64,000 nucleotides of DNA from Gonatopus flavifemur (GCA_018340375.1 JAFFJZ010000042.1:1798001-1862000), one strand, 5' to 3'; shown: positions 34,610 to 46,925, numbered from the stretch's first letter. Translations and numbers: made by a program. Notes: generated by a model from the letters alone, not told the origin.

Positions 34610-34940
34610 AGAAGATGAAAGTGCGCGAGACCGTGGTTTCATTGCTATCAAAATTGGGACGCCCTCTTATCGAATGGAACACGGAACTGATTACACACAT
34701 TCCCCCTCTTATTTTTCATTTTTTTTATTCATGATGATGTGTGATTATTTGCATTAAATTTAGATAGGGAAGATAATTGCAATCACATATGTAATCGAAG
34801 GAATACAAAAGAAATGTGTAATTTTGTATTATCAAAAAATAAAATTTCTGTACAATGGTTTCCATGATCAAACCGCCAGAGGGCCGGTGGAACTCTCAAT
34901 AGCAGCGAAAATATGCTCTCGCGCACTCTTATCTCCTCTT
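34610..34940. repeat. Imperfect inverted repeat, arms about 75 bp
   Basis: AAGTGCGCGAGACCG near 34617 pairs with CTCTCGCGCACTCTT near 34915, with similarity extending on both sides. Possibly an old MITE; ends not resolved. Confidence 0.35.
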
Positions 34941-35005
34941 TGGTTCAATAAATTTATTGAGAGAAATGCAATACAACGTTGATTAGTTAGTTAGTTGACT
35001 TTATT

Positions 35006-35255
35006 GGTAGACCCTCACAGTCCCGAAAGTTCATTTGCCCGAAGGTCCAAAATCCCGAATTTCAGATGCCCGAAAGTGCATTAATCCGGAGGTTTGTTGT
35101 CCAGAGAGTGCATTATTCCAAATTATAGATCACAGAAAATGAGGCGGTTCATTATTTAGACAACAAACCTTGAGATCAATGCACTTTCGGGCATCTGAAT
35201 TTCGGGACTTTGCACCTTCGGGCAAATAAACTTTCGGGACTGTGAGGGTCTACCC
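35006..35255. mobile_element. MITE with GGTAGACCCTCACAG ends, 8-9-bp duplication
   Basis: GGTAGACCCTCACAGTCCCG...CGGGACTGTGAGGGTCTACC. ACTTTATT is repeated on both flanks (34998-35005 and 35256-35263). Arms are rich in CCCGAA. Confidence 0.75.
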
Positions 35256-35435
35256 ACTTTATTGCAGCTTCTACCATCATACATAAACGGTGCAATGTTG
35301 ATTTACATCGTTAAGATTAGATTTCGAATGGTACATTTAGTCGATCAGCGTAAACCAAGGTAAAGGGGGTACTCACGATGAGCTTAGGAACTCTAAGTTC
35401 AATCCCTAAACTCATAAAAAGGACCCCCTCACGAC

Positions 35436-35563
35436 AGGGATACCAGAAAAATTATGATACACAATGCTGATTGATCAGTTCTTTTAGATTAACCAATCAC
35501 ATCATCGATTCTATCAGAATTGACCAATCAACGCCGTGTATCATAATTTTTCTGGCATCCCTG
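35436..35563. mobile_element. 128-bp hAT-like MITE
   Basis: CAGGGATACCAGAAAAATTA...TAATTTTTCTGGCATCCCTG, flanked by CCTCACGA and CCTCACGG (7 of 8 identical). The duplication length and CAGGG terminus fit hAT. Confidence 0.75.
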
Positions 35564-35763
35564 CCTCACGGGTTGAGTTGATCGACTGTCCATGCACGGA
35601 TAACGGATATATCTGTAAGTAGTGTAGCAGTGTTTCCACATGATGATGATGATGTGTTTCTAACAGGGTTGAACAATGAAAAACTTTCGTTAATAAGGAT
35701 GGTCAATCAAGTGAAGAGTAAAATCTCTTCATAGAAACACTAATGCAATGTTCAAGAAAAACA

Positions 35764-36119
35764 GGTAGGGGTCAATTGGCCCGAATGAAAATAAGTCCGG
35801 AAGACTGTTGACCCGAAAAGAATAGACCCGTATGTAATTAAGCCCGAAAAAATCTGGTGACTATTAAGGTGACTGGAGCATGACTAGTGGAACATGATGA
35901 TTTTTCGAGTTTAAATTCAGTCGAGCTTATGTTTGAAAATCAACATCAGTGTGTCATGCTTAACAAATGGCGGCCACGTATACATACAAATATTTTGTGT
36001 ACATGGTTGCTTCACTTTCCTTCGTAACAAACTGTAGTATGTTCGTAGTCTAGTGTATGATATAGAAGTCTGTGACTGCCCTTCGGGCTTATTTTCATTC
36101 GGGCCAATTGATCCCTACC
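35764..36119. mobile_element. 356-bp MITE with GGTAGGGGTCAATTG ends, 8-bp duplication
   Basis: GGTAGGGGTCAATTGGCCCG...CGGGCCAATTGATCCCTACC, flanked by GAAAAACA at 35756-35763 and 36120-36127. It has GGTAG ends and CCCGAA words, like the elements at 33758 and 35006. Confidence 0.8.
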
Positions 36120-36127
36120 GAAAAACA

Positions 36128-39100
36128 CTGATGTTGAAATAATCGATGTTTGAAAACATTGATATCGATGGGTAGGGGTTGATTAATTATGTCAAAAAGT
36201 CATGAGTGCCAAAACCACCTATTATTGAACAAGATCAAGGAATTTCTAGTGACTCTTATTCAATTGTCAATCAAACTGGATTCGGCAAATGAAATTTAGG
36301 GAAAATGCAATAATCTGTCAATTCTGAGAGATCGCTTGTAACGTCCACGGATAAATTTTTGATTTTTTTTCATATGATATATGTGTATATGTATTCATAT
36401 ATACACAGTATTCATATATACAAATATTCATATATTCATTCAATTTATATCTATATACATCAATTCTAATTATAATAGAATTGACATTTTCATCAAAGAT
36501 TTATCCTTCTTAAAATAAGGAATGCGTTGAATCGATAAGAAGAATTCTATGTTATACGTGCAAGAAGTATGCATGATGAAGTCATTCTTCTCTGTATCGA
36601 TACTCCGTGAAGAACAGAATAATGGTACGCTGTGTGCATACACGCACGTATGCACACCAATGCGTACCTATACATCTCGGATCTGTAGTGCAATATAACT
36701 CTCAAACATAGGTCGACGAAGTGGACATAATCATAATAGTGTAGGTTCATTGGCAAATCTTTGACAAGTCACCTCTTATGATTCCTGTACCCTTAATACT
36801 TCCTTTCTGATTGAAAGTTATTTCTCTTAGTTTTTAATTATAATCAACAACAATTTCACATGATTTTATTTTACAGGGTAATTTCAATCTTTTGAGACAT
36901 AATTAGATATCTGTATGAGGTGAGAGGTAATCACCTGTATACTAATTATCGTGGGGAATTGGAATGATGGATAGCATGTTGTTTTCTTTTGTTTTATGCA
37001 ATTTCATTATATTTCTAAGGGCTTATATAAATTTTATCACGTCATTCTGTAAAAAGGGAAGGAAATCTAATCAAATCGAATAAAAGAATCGAGTCTAAAT
37101 GACACCTTTGTTCGAAAGCATGTTGAAGGAATATTTGATTAATTGTAATCAATTACAAAATTATGATTCATGATTCATCAGTCTAGAACCATCTCGCATG
37201 TTCTGAAATTAATCAAATATCCTATTCACGATGCAAGTATGCCATTCATTGCAATTGACAGTTTTACAGGGTAGCAATAATTAATAATGATAGGTATGAG
37301 AATATTTATGGGCATTCCATATCATTGAATTTGAATAGGAATGATTAAAATGCATGTTGCACTCTATGCAAGTAATGTGTTTATTTTTATTGTAGTACAT
37401 GGTTTGAAGCAGAATGAATTCGAGATTAATCGTGTCATTTTTCATAATTAGATGATTTTGATTTTATGAATTAATATTATCGTGAGTTAGATTCAAGTTG
37501 TATGGGAGAATACTCTGATTTGATATAATACATTTCTTTATGTAACGGATTTTGTACGATTCTTGGTTAGACAGTGGGCCTTTGGAAAAAAAAACTTCTC
37601 TATTGTTCAAAGCATATGACTCTGCATGGATCCCATCGACGACGATTTCTTTATTCGGAACGTTACCAAAGACCAAACTTCCTTTGATAATAGAGAGATT
37701 CATTATATACTGAAACTTGAGGAATATTCCTCAAGTTCCAACATTGGTGGCATGATCTTGGCGTCAGACGGTAGATAACCGACGTTGTGTTTATATTTCA
37801 CATAAACAATACATATGTTCTCACAATAAGAATTGAGTCACGATGATTCAGAAGCTGAGTGTGAGAACCATACAAAAGGAAGGGGTGGTGGAAAACCCCT
37901 TCGACCAATGTTCTTCAAGATTGGGCAATGATCCCGCCTATGGTCTTTGCGATATATGGAATATATGTGCAAGAAGATGACGAGGGCTAGGCCACTGACA
38001 TATTCACGAAGGGTGATTCATCAATGCCTCCCACCATGGAAGAAAATCAAAGTGAGTGGGGTCATTACTAGTTTCTGATGAGTGGATTACCCCACTGACT
38101 GACCAAGATCGGTGAAATTGGGGGTGAACCGAGGTTACCACCGTGAGGTGGATGAGAAAAACCTCAGAGTCAACTTCCATCTCTAACTCTCGAGTTCAAA
38201 AGGGAAATTCAGAGTCCTCTTTCATCCGCGATTCTCGTAGTACAAAAAGTCAGAGTGCTTATCCGCGATTCTCGAGGAAATCAAAGTGATTATTCATTGT
38301 TTCAAAGACGAAGAGACTACTATTTCTTACATAAAAAAAAAGCCAATTGTGTGTGTGTGTGTGTGGGTGTGTGAAGCCAGACCGTCACGAACGAAATGGA
38401 GGCTTTCAAAGCGGCAGCCAAGGTAGAAATATTTTTCCTATAAATTTCAAAATTTATATTCAAAGTTAAACTTTTTCTCCGATTGGAATTTTTACTTTGC
38501 TATTAAATCCTCCCAACTTACATTTCAAATTTTATTATAATTTCCATTCCACTTATAAAAATTTCAACTCCATACAAGAAAGCACTGGTCCCGTGGGCAT
38601 AAGTTTTAGCCCCAAGTCCAGTTTTCTAAAGCCTCACGCTACTTGGAGGCATTTGACTCAAAATTCATGAAATTTAAATGCTTAAATTTCAATGAAAAAA
38701 ATATATTCTTGTACGATTGATCCTGGACGTTACATCGCTGAATGAGAATTCGCAAAGGAGGTTAAACATCCGTTTGTCCTGTAAAAGATAACCTGGGAGG
38801 GAGGATCCACCAGGGTATTTGAATATGATTGTTTCCTTTTTTCCGATCACTGATCATTTATTGAAAGGAAAAAAAAATTAAAATCAATCGGGGTGTTTGG
38901 TGGATATTCAATGAAAGGTTTTGTTCAATTTTCACAACTCGTGTCTATCAGAGAATATCCATATATGTATGGCTAGGAATATGATTTTTTTTTGAATGCT
39001 CAAATCGATGCTCATTGCAAGAATCAATAACAGTTGTTTCTTCGAGTTGATTGGGACATTTTTTAGTTTGGATTTTTCATAACATTGCAGTGCTCAAAAA

Positions 39101-39161
39101 TATTTAGATAATGAGTGAATAACGCTCCACGAAGACTAAACAATATTCATTTCCTTCTCAG
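36128..39161. other. Long interval without a supported gene
   Basis: AT-rich sequence with a TATATG-rich stretch (36370-36440), a GT microsatellite at 38351-38371 and a perfect 24-bp palindrome at 37715-37738 (AACTTGAGGAAT and its inverse). A 79-codon minus-strand frame (37464-37703) begins with ATG but has no recognised relative. GC rises at 37900-38300 without an open frame, which could be a transposon 3' remnant. Confidence 0.3.
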
Positions 39162-41582
39162 TACTTACTGTTCCAAATAAAACTGACCATCAATACTCCA
39201 ATTCTGAGATTGTCGATAGAATAGTAGAACCTGATGCGCAAAATTTTCTTACACCAGAAGTACTAAGAGGTATACAATAATTACATATAATTACATATTA
39301 TTATTATATCACGAGTCCATGTATACGATGTATGTTTCAGAGACGTTCTACTTGAAAAATATATTTGATGACATAGATGGGGAGAAAGCTTACGGTTTTT
39401 ACAAACAAAATAACCCATCGTGGAGAAACTGGCTAGCCAGAGAAATAATTCGATACGAATTAAGTGAAAGCCCGACTTTCAAGTATGTATTGCAAGTATT
39501 ATCATTTTCAACCAATGAAATAGCGAGAATTATGAATGACACATTTTTCATATATCGTAGGGTCTCTCGTGACACATTGACAAAACTTGCCGATGAAATT
39601 GCAATTCTTCTCCTAGGGGAAATTTCTTGTTCATGGTTTTTAATAGCAAATAATGGGAATTTTGACGGACTTCTTTCTAATCGATTACATCATGAACGCC
39701 GAATTCTTATAAGTTGCAACGTTATAAATCTGGGGGAGCAACAACGTGCTGATGAAATTACAGGTGAAATTGTGGGACAATTTAACTCAGAACATCAAGT
39801 ATTCACACATTTTTGTATTGCTGTATAGAAGAAGAGTCTCAGAAATTGGAATTCCTCCGTCACAACGAAGACGACTTTCAACGATACAAAGAAGCCTGGA
39901 ACGAGAACTTTGAACTCCGCCAAAAAACGGTCAGCAAATGGACAATTTCCGAAAAAATCCGTTATTTTCCTAGTCTTCGATTGTCGTGTGGATACCAGTT
40001 GGTACAGCTTATTTTTGTTTCCAAGGTCTATTAAGGACGTTCTTGAGATCCAGTTTAAGTAGAGAATTTTTTTTCAAATTGTAGAGATTTGTGCAAGTTG
40101 GTCAAGTAATTCAATGACTAGATCAGGTGAAAAATTAGAATAACTTATTTCTTCGAAATTTTCATTCATGAAGTAATCATCGCATTAAATGTTTGCAGAC
40201 TTTCAAAAACTTGAAATGAATGAATAAAGAATATCTCATGTATAAAATCCTTCATCTCATGAAATAACAATGAGAATTTTCCCTTTTCGTTTGTTTTCAT
40301 TTGAATACATTTTTTGTTTTACTCATACTGTGATCAAAAAAACATCCTTTGTGACAAATGTATGTCAAACGAATTTATTTTTGTTTAAACTTGTTCCAGT
40401 TTTAATGTGATTTTGAGAATTCTTTTCCTGGTCACACAGCCTCTTTTTCTGATACCTGGCCTACTATAGCAAAACAAATATTTAGTTACGCACAAATAAG
40501 AGAAGTTGAAGGATTTGTGTCCAGATATAGGAATCATTTTGAAAATTCAGGTATGCGATATTAATATTGATAGATAAGGGAATTATTAGATTATAAGAGG
40601 AACAATATTACTGCGATATGTTATCAATTAACATTTGGAATTTTTTAATCTATTAGATTCAACCAAAGTCTTAGCTCTACTTGTGGTACCGCTTCTCATG
40701 CAACCACCTTCCACCCACGTAGAATTCCTGAACAAAAATTAGAAACCCACCTTGGAACAGGTGCAAAATGCTTTTTTAAAGCACTCAAACGTAGCACGCT
40801 GTGTTTCTACTTCTTTTTTTTCATCATAATAGTACGTTAGTGATCAATATTTTTGGCAATTGCAGGATCCTGAAGATCTGGAAGAATATGTGCAAGCACA
40901 AACGTCATTTTACTCTGATCGAAATTTGGATCCTCGACTTTTTGTGATTGTTCAGGGTCCCATTGAATCTATCACTAACTGCGTACGGGTCCATGATACA
41001 AATCATGACCTAAGATCACCTTCCAGGGCCATAGACATCTGTTTCGAAATTCACAAAGCGCTTGGTTGTGAATATTCCTATGACAGCAGAAACGCCTGGC
41101 GATTTTTGGAAGAATTCATCTACGGGATTCAAGGAGAATTAGCCCGAACAGCTGTTACAACATTTCATTCGAATATTTTGAGAATAGATTCGTCATATCA
41201 AAACCAAATTACACAACCAACTCATAAGCGTACCAGTTCCCAATCTCAAGCTTCGCGTAATCCGAAAAAAGGTCGGTCAAACTCTGAAACATCAACACCG
41301 GGGCCAAACATCCCTCCTCATAATCCGTTGCGTTCCGACACAACTTCAGTGACACTCCCCGTTTGTGGCATTGCTGGAAGAAGCAATCAAGAACGAGGCC
41401 CATCGCGACAAATGATTTTACGCCCTCTCACCCTGTTGGGAACGCAGGATATTCTCAGACCGAACCAGTCTATTCCAATATCTCCTCTACAAGGTTGTCC
41501 GGCCCCTGTGTTTGCCCCTCACCGATTGATATTTCAAAGATTGCGCCCAACATCAATACCCAGTTTCCGGAACAATGACTGA
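39162..41582 (+). pseudogene. Uncharacterised multi-exon arthropod gene, one nonsense codon
   Basis: Exons: 39162-39269, 39341-39482, 39561-39763, 39829 to about 40025, 40440-40550, 40657-40790 and 40866-41582. Phases agree at every junction except between exons 4 and 5, where a frame change or a missed small exon is needed. An upstream exon ending in phase 1 is also missing. Recognisable blocks are PSWRNWLAREII, SRDTLTKLADEI, SCGYQLVQL, TKVLALLVVPLLMQPPS, NLDPRLFVIVQG and RAIDICFEIHKALGCEYS. From memory this block order matches a large, lineage-expanded arthropod family of unknown function. The last exon adds a Ser/Pro/Asn-rich tail. TAG at 40740-40742 interrupts exon 6, yet coding resemblance continues on both sides. 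AATAAA follows at 41608. Confidence 0.6.
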
Positions 41583-41607
41583 TCTTGTTTTTTAGTTTAT
41601 ATTTTTT

Positions 41608-41613
41608 AATAAA
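41608..41613 (+). promoter_or_regulatory. Candidate poly(A) signal
   Basis: AATAAA, 26 bases beyond the stop of the uncharacterised gene. Position fits cleavage around 41625-41640. Confidence 0.45.
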
Positions 41614-41662
41614 TTGGTAATTCTTTGATAAATTCTCTCATTTGCTTAAACACTTGGCAGTC

Positions 41663-42115
41663 ATGAGTTACGGGGAATCATTCACCACTCACACTACACT
41701 TTTACTTCATCAAACACAAAATGACACTTCTATGCCACAAAATTCTTTCCAAGCAATGATACTCATGACGATTAATTTCATTAAAAGTCTTTATATTCCA
41801 CTCTTGGGAGCTGAGTTTGCTGCTATTTACGATGATAAATTGAACGGGGCGATTCATTTGAAGAATATTTTTGATGTGTTAGATTCAAATTCAGACCCGC
41901 TTGAACCTTTTTCCACAGAATACAAGCGAATCGAAGCATACACAAAAACAAAGTTACATTGTGAACCTATACAACATGAAATCGGGAAAGAGTTGAGTCA
42001 TTCAGAAATTGACGGAAAGGCTGTTATCAAATCTACACCAGTAACTGGTCAGTGGATTCCACTTAACCCTTTGCGGCATGGTGGCTATCATAATAGCCAC
42101 CTCAATGTGTTTTAA
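41663..42115 (+). pseudogene. Fragment of an unrecognised, possibly transposon-derived protein
   Basis: From ATG 41663 about 130 codons read like a real protein: NSFQAMILMTINFIKSLYIP, then HLKNIFDVLDSNSDPLEPFS, TEYKRIEAY and TGQWIPLNPL. Similar segments (a helix pair, then TEYKR, then a QWIPL motif) occur upstream of the Transposase_21-like core in some animal transposons, but I cannot confirm this without a search. The resemblance ends near 42070 and a stop follows at 42115. It lies only 80 bp downstream of the preceding gene and 200 bp upstream of the foldback element, so it may be a relic truncated by rearrangement. Confidence 0.35.
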
Positions 42116-42309
42116 GTTTCCAGTTAACCGGAGACAATATGACGCTTTTTCCCCCAGTTTTTTTTTCAATTTGATTTAGATAAGGACTTAGGAAGTATTC
42201 GGTATCACGTATACATTGTCAATCGTTTTACAAATTGTGATTTGAATGAATAAACAATGAAAAAAAGCCGTATTCATTGAATAACACAGGCACACACAAA
42301 AAATTGTCA

Positions 42310-44222
42310 TGAACCAGAGGGTAGACCCCACTATCCCTACGTTTTTGGGGTCGCTGAAACCGAATATGACCATGAAAAATTTTTTCAATCGCCCGTTTGC
42401 CCTCGGCAACCCTCTGATGGGGGTTGAATTTGAAAAATTCGGAAAAATTCAAATCTACGTGTATTTCTATGTTCTTTGAGACGCTGAACCCAAAAATGAT
42501 GGAGAAAAAGGATTCCAACCCCTCTCTCATCCGCTAGCACCCTCCTACCACCCCCTGATGGGGGTTGAAGTTTGAACTTTCGTAAAAAATTCAAATGTAT
42601 GTGGATTTCTATGTTTTTTGGGATGCTCAAACCGAAAATGATAACAAATAAGAAATTCCACTCCTCTCTCCCCCACTAGCACCCTGCTACACCCCCTGAT
42701 GGGGGTTAAATTTTAAACTTTCGTAAGAAATTCAAATCCATGTAGATTTTCATGTTTTTTGAGATGCTGAAACCGAAAATGATAAGGAAAAATGAATTCC
42801 ATCCTCTCTCACCAGCTAGCACCCTCCTACCGCCTCCTGATGGGGGTTGAATCCTAAATTTCCATAAAAAATGCGAATGCATGTGGATCTCTATGTTTTT
42901 CGGGATGCTGAAACCAAAAATGACGAGGACAAAGAATTCCAACCTCTCTCACCCGCTAGCACCCTCCTATCACCCCCTGATAAGGGCTGAGTTTGAAACT
43001 CACTTGAAAAAATCTGAATGCATATGTATTGCCATGTTTTCTAGGATGTTTGGATAAGAAATGATAACAAATAATAAATTCAACCCCTCTTTTACCCGCT
43101 AGCACCCTCTTGCCACCCCCGGACAAGAGTTGAATTTGAAACTCACGTAAAAAATTCAAATCTATGTGTATTTCCATGTTTTTTGGGACGTTCAAATCGA
43201 AAATGATAACAAATAACGAATTAAACTCCTCTGTTACCCGCTAGTACCCCCTTACTACCCCCTTGAAGAGGGTTGAATTTGAAATTCTCTCACAAAATTG
43301 AGATGTATGTGTATTTCTATGTTCTTTGAGATGCTGAGACCATAAACGACTGCAATCAACAATATCCACTGACTCGATTACCTCCTCACACTCCTGTACA
43401 ATCATCCAAAAGAACCTAGTAGAATCCACATGGAAGTCAGTTCTCAGCGAATTACGCTAACGATTCAGGATAAAACAGAAGAACCAAAGCTTTCATGGGC
43501 TCAATATTCAAAATTCCGGCGATCCAAAGTCAATCACTTGTTGATTCAACACGTTAAACAGTATCCTATGTTGTAAACGTCAATACTTCATGAAATAGAA
43601 ATATCAGATGCATTCATGATTTGGTTCTACTCTTAGCGGGTAACAAAGCGGGGAAATTTGTTATTTGTTATCATTTCTTATTCAAACGTCCCAGAAAACA
43701 TGGAAATACATATATACATTCAAATTTTTGACGTGAGTTTCAGATTCAGCCCCCATCAGGGGATGGTGGGAGGGAGCTATCGGGCAAGAGAGGGGTTGAA
43801 TTTCTATTTTGTTATCATTTTCGGTTTAAGCATCCCAAAAAACATGGAAATCCACATACATTGGGATTTTTTACGAAAGTTTAAAATTCAACCCCGATCA
43901 GGGGGTGGTAGGAGGGTGCTATCGGGTAAGAGAGGGGTTGGAATCCTTTTTCCTCATCATTTGTGGGTTCAGCATCCCAAAAAACATAGAAATCCACATA
44001 CATTTGAATTTTTATGAAAATTTCAAATTCAACCCCCATCAGGGGGTGGTAGGAGAGTGCTAGCGGGTGAGAGATGAATTGGAATTCTTTTCCCCTATCA
44101 TTTTTGGTTTTAGCGTCCCAAGAAAAGGGAAATACACGTACATTTGAATTTCTCCAAATTTTTCCTAATTCAACCCTCATCAAGGGGTTGGTGAGGGCAA
44201 ACGGGCGATTGAAAAAATTTTT
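42310..44222. mobile_element. Foldback element 1: inverted arrays of a 141-bp unit
   Basis: The left arm (about 42310-43335) repeats a unit with CTAGCACCCTCCTACC and CCTGATGGGGGTTGAA every 140-143 bp (anchors 42533, 42675, 42815, 42955, 43098, 43240). The right arm (about 43640-44222) carries the same unit in inverse, with fewer copies. Inner margins of the terminal units match: TTTTTTCAATCGCCCGTTTG on the left, CAAACGGGCGATTGAAAAAA on the right. A unique centre of about 300 bp separates the arms. The layout resembles Foldback-type transposons; no flanking duplication was confirmed. Confidence 0.75.
43430..43576 (+). CDS. 48-codon ORF in the foldback spacer
   Basis: ATG to TAA in the unique centre between the inverted arrays. 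It encodes MEVSSQRITLTIQD...LLIQHVKQYPML, a hydrophilic peptide with TEEPKLSWAQYSKF. The composition looks protein-like and differs from the repeat-derived frames nearby. No family recognised. It could be a captured exon, a remnant of the element's own protein, or chance. Confidence 0.25.
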   Translation: MEVSSQRITLTIQDKTEEPKLSWAQYSKFRRSKVNHLLIQHVKQYPML

Positions 44223-44690
44223 AGAACTCTTGTGCTATCTGGGACGTAAATTACTCACGCAAAAATAATAATATGTGCAGATTTCATAATCCATACAAAT
44301 ATTCCGAAATATTATTATTTTTGTGCAAAATACCATTATAATATTTATTCAAGCTTTATCACTCAAAATTGATTTTTTACGCATGATAGACTTAGGGTTT
44401 CCATCGCTACTTCGCAACTAGTTTTTTGTATCTATAATCGGAATATTAATTATTGTAGTACATATTAGTATTGACTGAGATATGTCTATTGTTATTTAAT
44501 ATTGAGTAAAGACAACTTATCCGTGTTGAAGATCGCGTTTGTGTGGCAGGCTAACCGGATTGTGAAAAACTGTCTTCCGCAAATTTTTGTGTGAAAAGGC
44601 ATTCTTCTCCATCAGTCGTGGAAACGACTGAAGTTCATCTATCACTTATATTTGGTGCCCAAGACATATCACTCCATATGACTTCGAAAT

Positions 44691-46351
44691 ATGGATGAGA
44701 TAACTGATATTCCCAGTGATGCTGAATCTATCGATGGGTTGTGTGATGATGATGATATTGAGAATGATTATACTGACTGTGATGGCGAAAGAAATCTTTC
44801 TGGAGATTATCCTGACTCAGGAAGTTTTGATGATGATAACATAGAATCCAATGATAATGATTTTATGTGGGCGGAAACAAGAAAAATCCAAGATGATTCC
44901 CCATATACTGAAACTTTCGGTCCAAATATTACAGATGATGTTACCACACCTTTAGACATATTTTTATGTCTGTTCCCCCATGAACTTTCAGATTTAATTG
45001 TTGAACAAACAAACCTGTACTTGAGACAGAGAAAAACTAAAGCTGATTCAATAACCAAAGAGGAATTACTAGTGTTTCTCGCTATAAATATAATGATGGG
45101 CGTGAAAAAATCCCCCTCTTACCGCGATTATTGGTCGACAGATCCAAAATTGAATGATCCATTTATATGCAAATTGATGACGGTTAATAGGTTTTGATTT
45201 CTTCTGAGTCATTTACACATGGCTGATAACAGTCAAGAACCGAGAAAAGGAGATAAAAATTATGATAAATTGTATAAGCTAAGACCATTCTTAGATGAAT
45301 TATCCGAAACTTTCAAGAATTGTTGGAAACCCAGCGAAAACCAATCTATTGATGAATCCATGATCAAGTTCAAAGGCCGTAGCAGTTTGAAGCAGTACAT
45401 GCCGAACAAGCCCATAAAACGTGGATACAAAGTCTGGACGCGCGCAGATGCATCGCGATACGTGTACGAGTTTCAGGTATACACAGGTAAAGCTGAAAGT
45501 GCTGAAAAGCAATTGGGTGCCCGAGTAGTGAAAGATTTGACGCGTGACTTAGTAGGAAAAAATCATCATGTATTTTTCGATAATTTTTTTACCGGTCTTG
45601 ATCTTATGATAGATTTGAAAAAAGATAAAGTGTTTGCTTGTGAAACTGTTCGTTCCAACAGAAAGGGTTTCCCAAAAAGCATTATTCCTGATAAAAAAAT
45701 GGCGCATGGGCAGTATGAATACCGTACTTGTGGTGCTGGAATTAGCTGGGTCAAGTGGATGGATAAAAAAGCTGTTTTCTTTTTGTCCAACTATCATGAT
45801 CCTTGTGAGGTTACTGTGACAAATCGTACACAAAAAGATGGTTCTCCGAAACAAGTAACTTGCCCAGTTATGTGCTCTGACTATCATGAAAATATGAGAT
45901 ATGTTGATAGATCTAATCACCTAATATCAACTTACAAAATTGATGGGAAATAAAAAAAATGGTGGTACCGCATATTTTGGCATTTTTTGAAGGTAGATAT
46001 TATGAATGCATTGATTATTATTTACAATACCAGAAATCCAGCACATCCAATGGCATCAAAAGAATTCAGGTTATTTTTAGTAGATCAATTGGCAAGCGGT
46101 CGTTTACCTACACCTACGGGAAGAAAATGTCAAAAACATCTCCATCAAACGTAGTCAGAAAACCTACAGTATCTTTTGAAACAAGACGATCTCAATCATG
46201 TCATATGCCCGTATGTGTAAGCGTTCCGAGACATTGTGCTTTTTGTAGTACAAAGAGTCAACCTTGCAGGACTTCATATACCCGCAGTACTTGCAATGTG
46301 CCATTGTGCATAAAACATGATGGAAATTGTTTTCGAAATTACCATGCATGA
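44691..46351 (+). pseudogene. piggyBac transposase, nearly complete (copy 2)
   Basis: One frame (44691 to about 46140) holds an acidic N-terminus, an N-terminal domain ending near YRDYWSTDPKLND, and the DDE_Tnp_1_7 core. The three catalytic aspartates are visible: SIDESMIKFKGRSSLKQYM, HHVFFDNFFTG and MRYVDRSNH. TGA at 45195-45197 and TAA at 45951-45953 interrupt this frame. Near 46141 the frame slips, and the last part reads in another frame through CAFCSTKSQ and CNVPLCIKHDGNCF, the C-terminal cysteine-rich domain that binds the terminal repeats. Three lesions in about 550 codons make it much younger-looking than copy 1. AATAAA is at 46495-46500. TTAA-flanked ends were not found. Confidence 0.85.
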
Positions 46352-46925
46352 ACATTCTTATACATAAATTGTAGAACCATGAAATTGAGAACACAAAATT
46401 GTGGAACTTTATGCTATAAAGGAAACTGTAGGAACTGAAGAGGTGAAAATGAGAAATGATTGGAAAATTTTTGATGAAAAATTGAGAAATTTGGAATAAA
46501 TAAGAGAAATATGAGAATACGAAATGAAAAAAGTATCCAAAATAAAAAAAATTTAAAAATACGAAATCAAAAAAATTGAAAATCAAAAAATTTACAAAAA
46601 TTGAAAACAAAAACCAAAAGAAACAAAATGGAGACAATCGCCGCTGCGTCCATGTTCGTGTCTTTGGAATCAACCAAACGCGGTGACTTTCATTGAAGCC
46701 TAAATCTATGAGAATTCATTGTCGAAAAATAATGTTCTCTAAATGATTGATAAATAAATTCCTCTTTCCTAATTGTTCGATCTTCAAATGTTCATTCCTT
46801 TTATTTCTTGTTCATCATTCGAATGAAAAATATTGAATTCCAGAAAAAAGAAGTTGGTCTACGGTGATTGATTCAAAAACAATGAGTTCACAAGCTTCCT
46901 GCAAAATCCCTGTTTCCCAAGTTTT

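Noticed and set aside
37464..37703. 79-codon minus-strand ATG frame
   Set aside because: Plausible composition but no recognised family, splice partner or conserved feature; noted in the gap entry only.
38351..38371. GT microsatellite as a regulatory element
   Set aside because: Ordinary simple-sequence repeat without associated gene evidence.
42188..44268. Ten overlapping frames of 60-120 codons
   Set aside because: All are translations of the 141-bp repeat units in the foldback arms.
46164..46673. 169-codon minus-strand Phe-rich frame
   Set aside because: It overlaps the piggyBac C-terminus and then an A-rich 3' region; the composition is that of low-complexity DNA.
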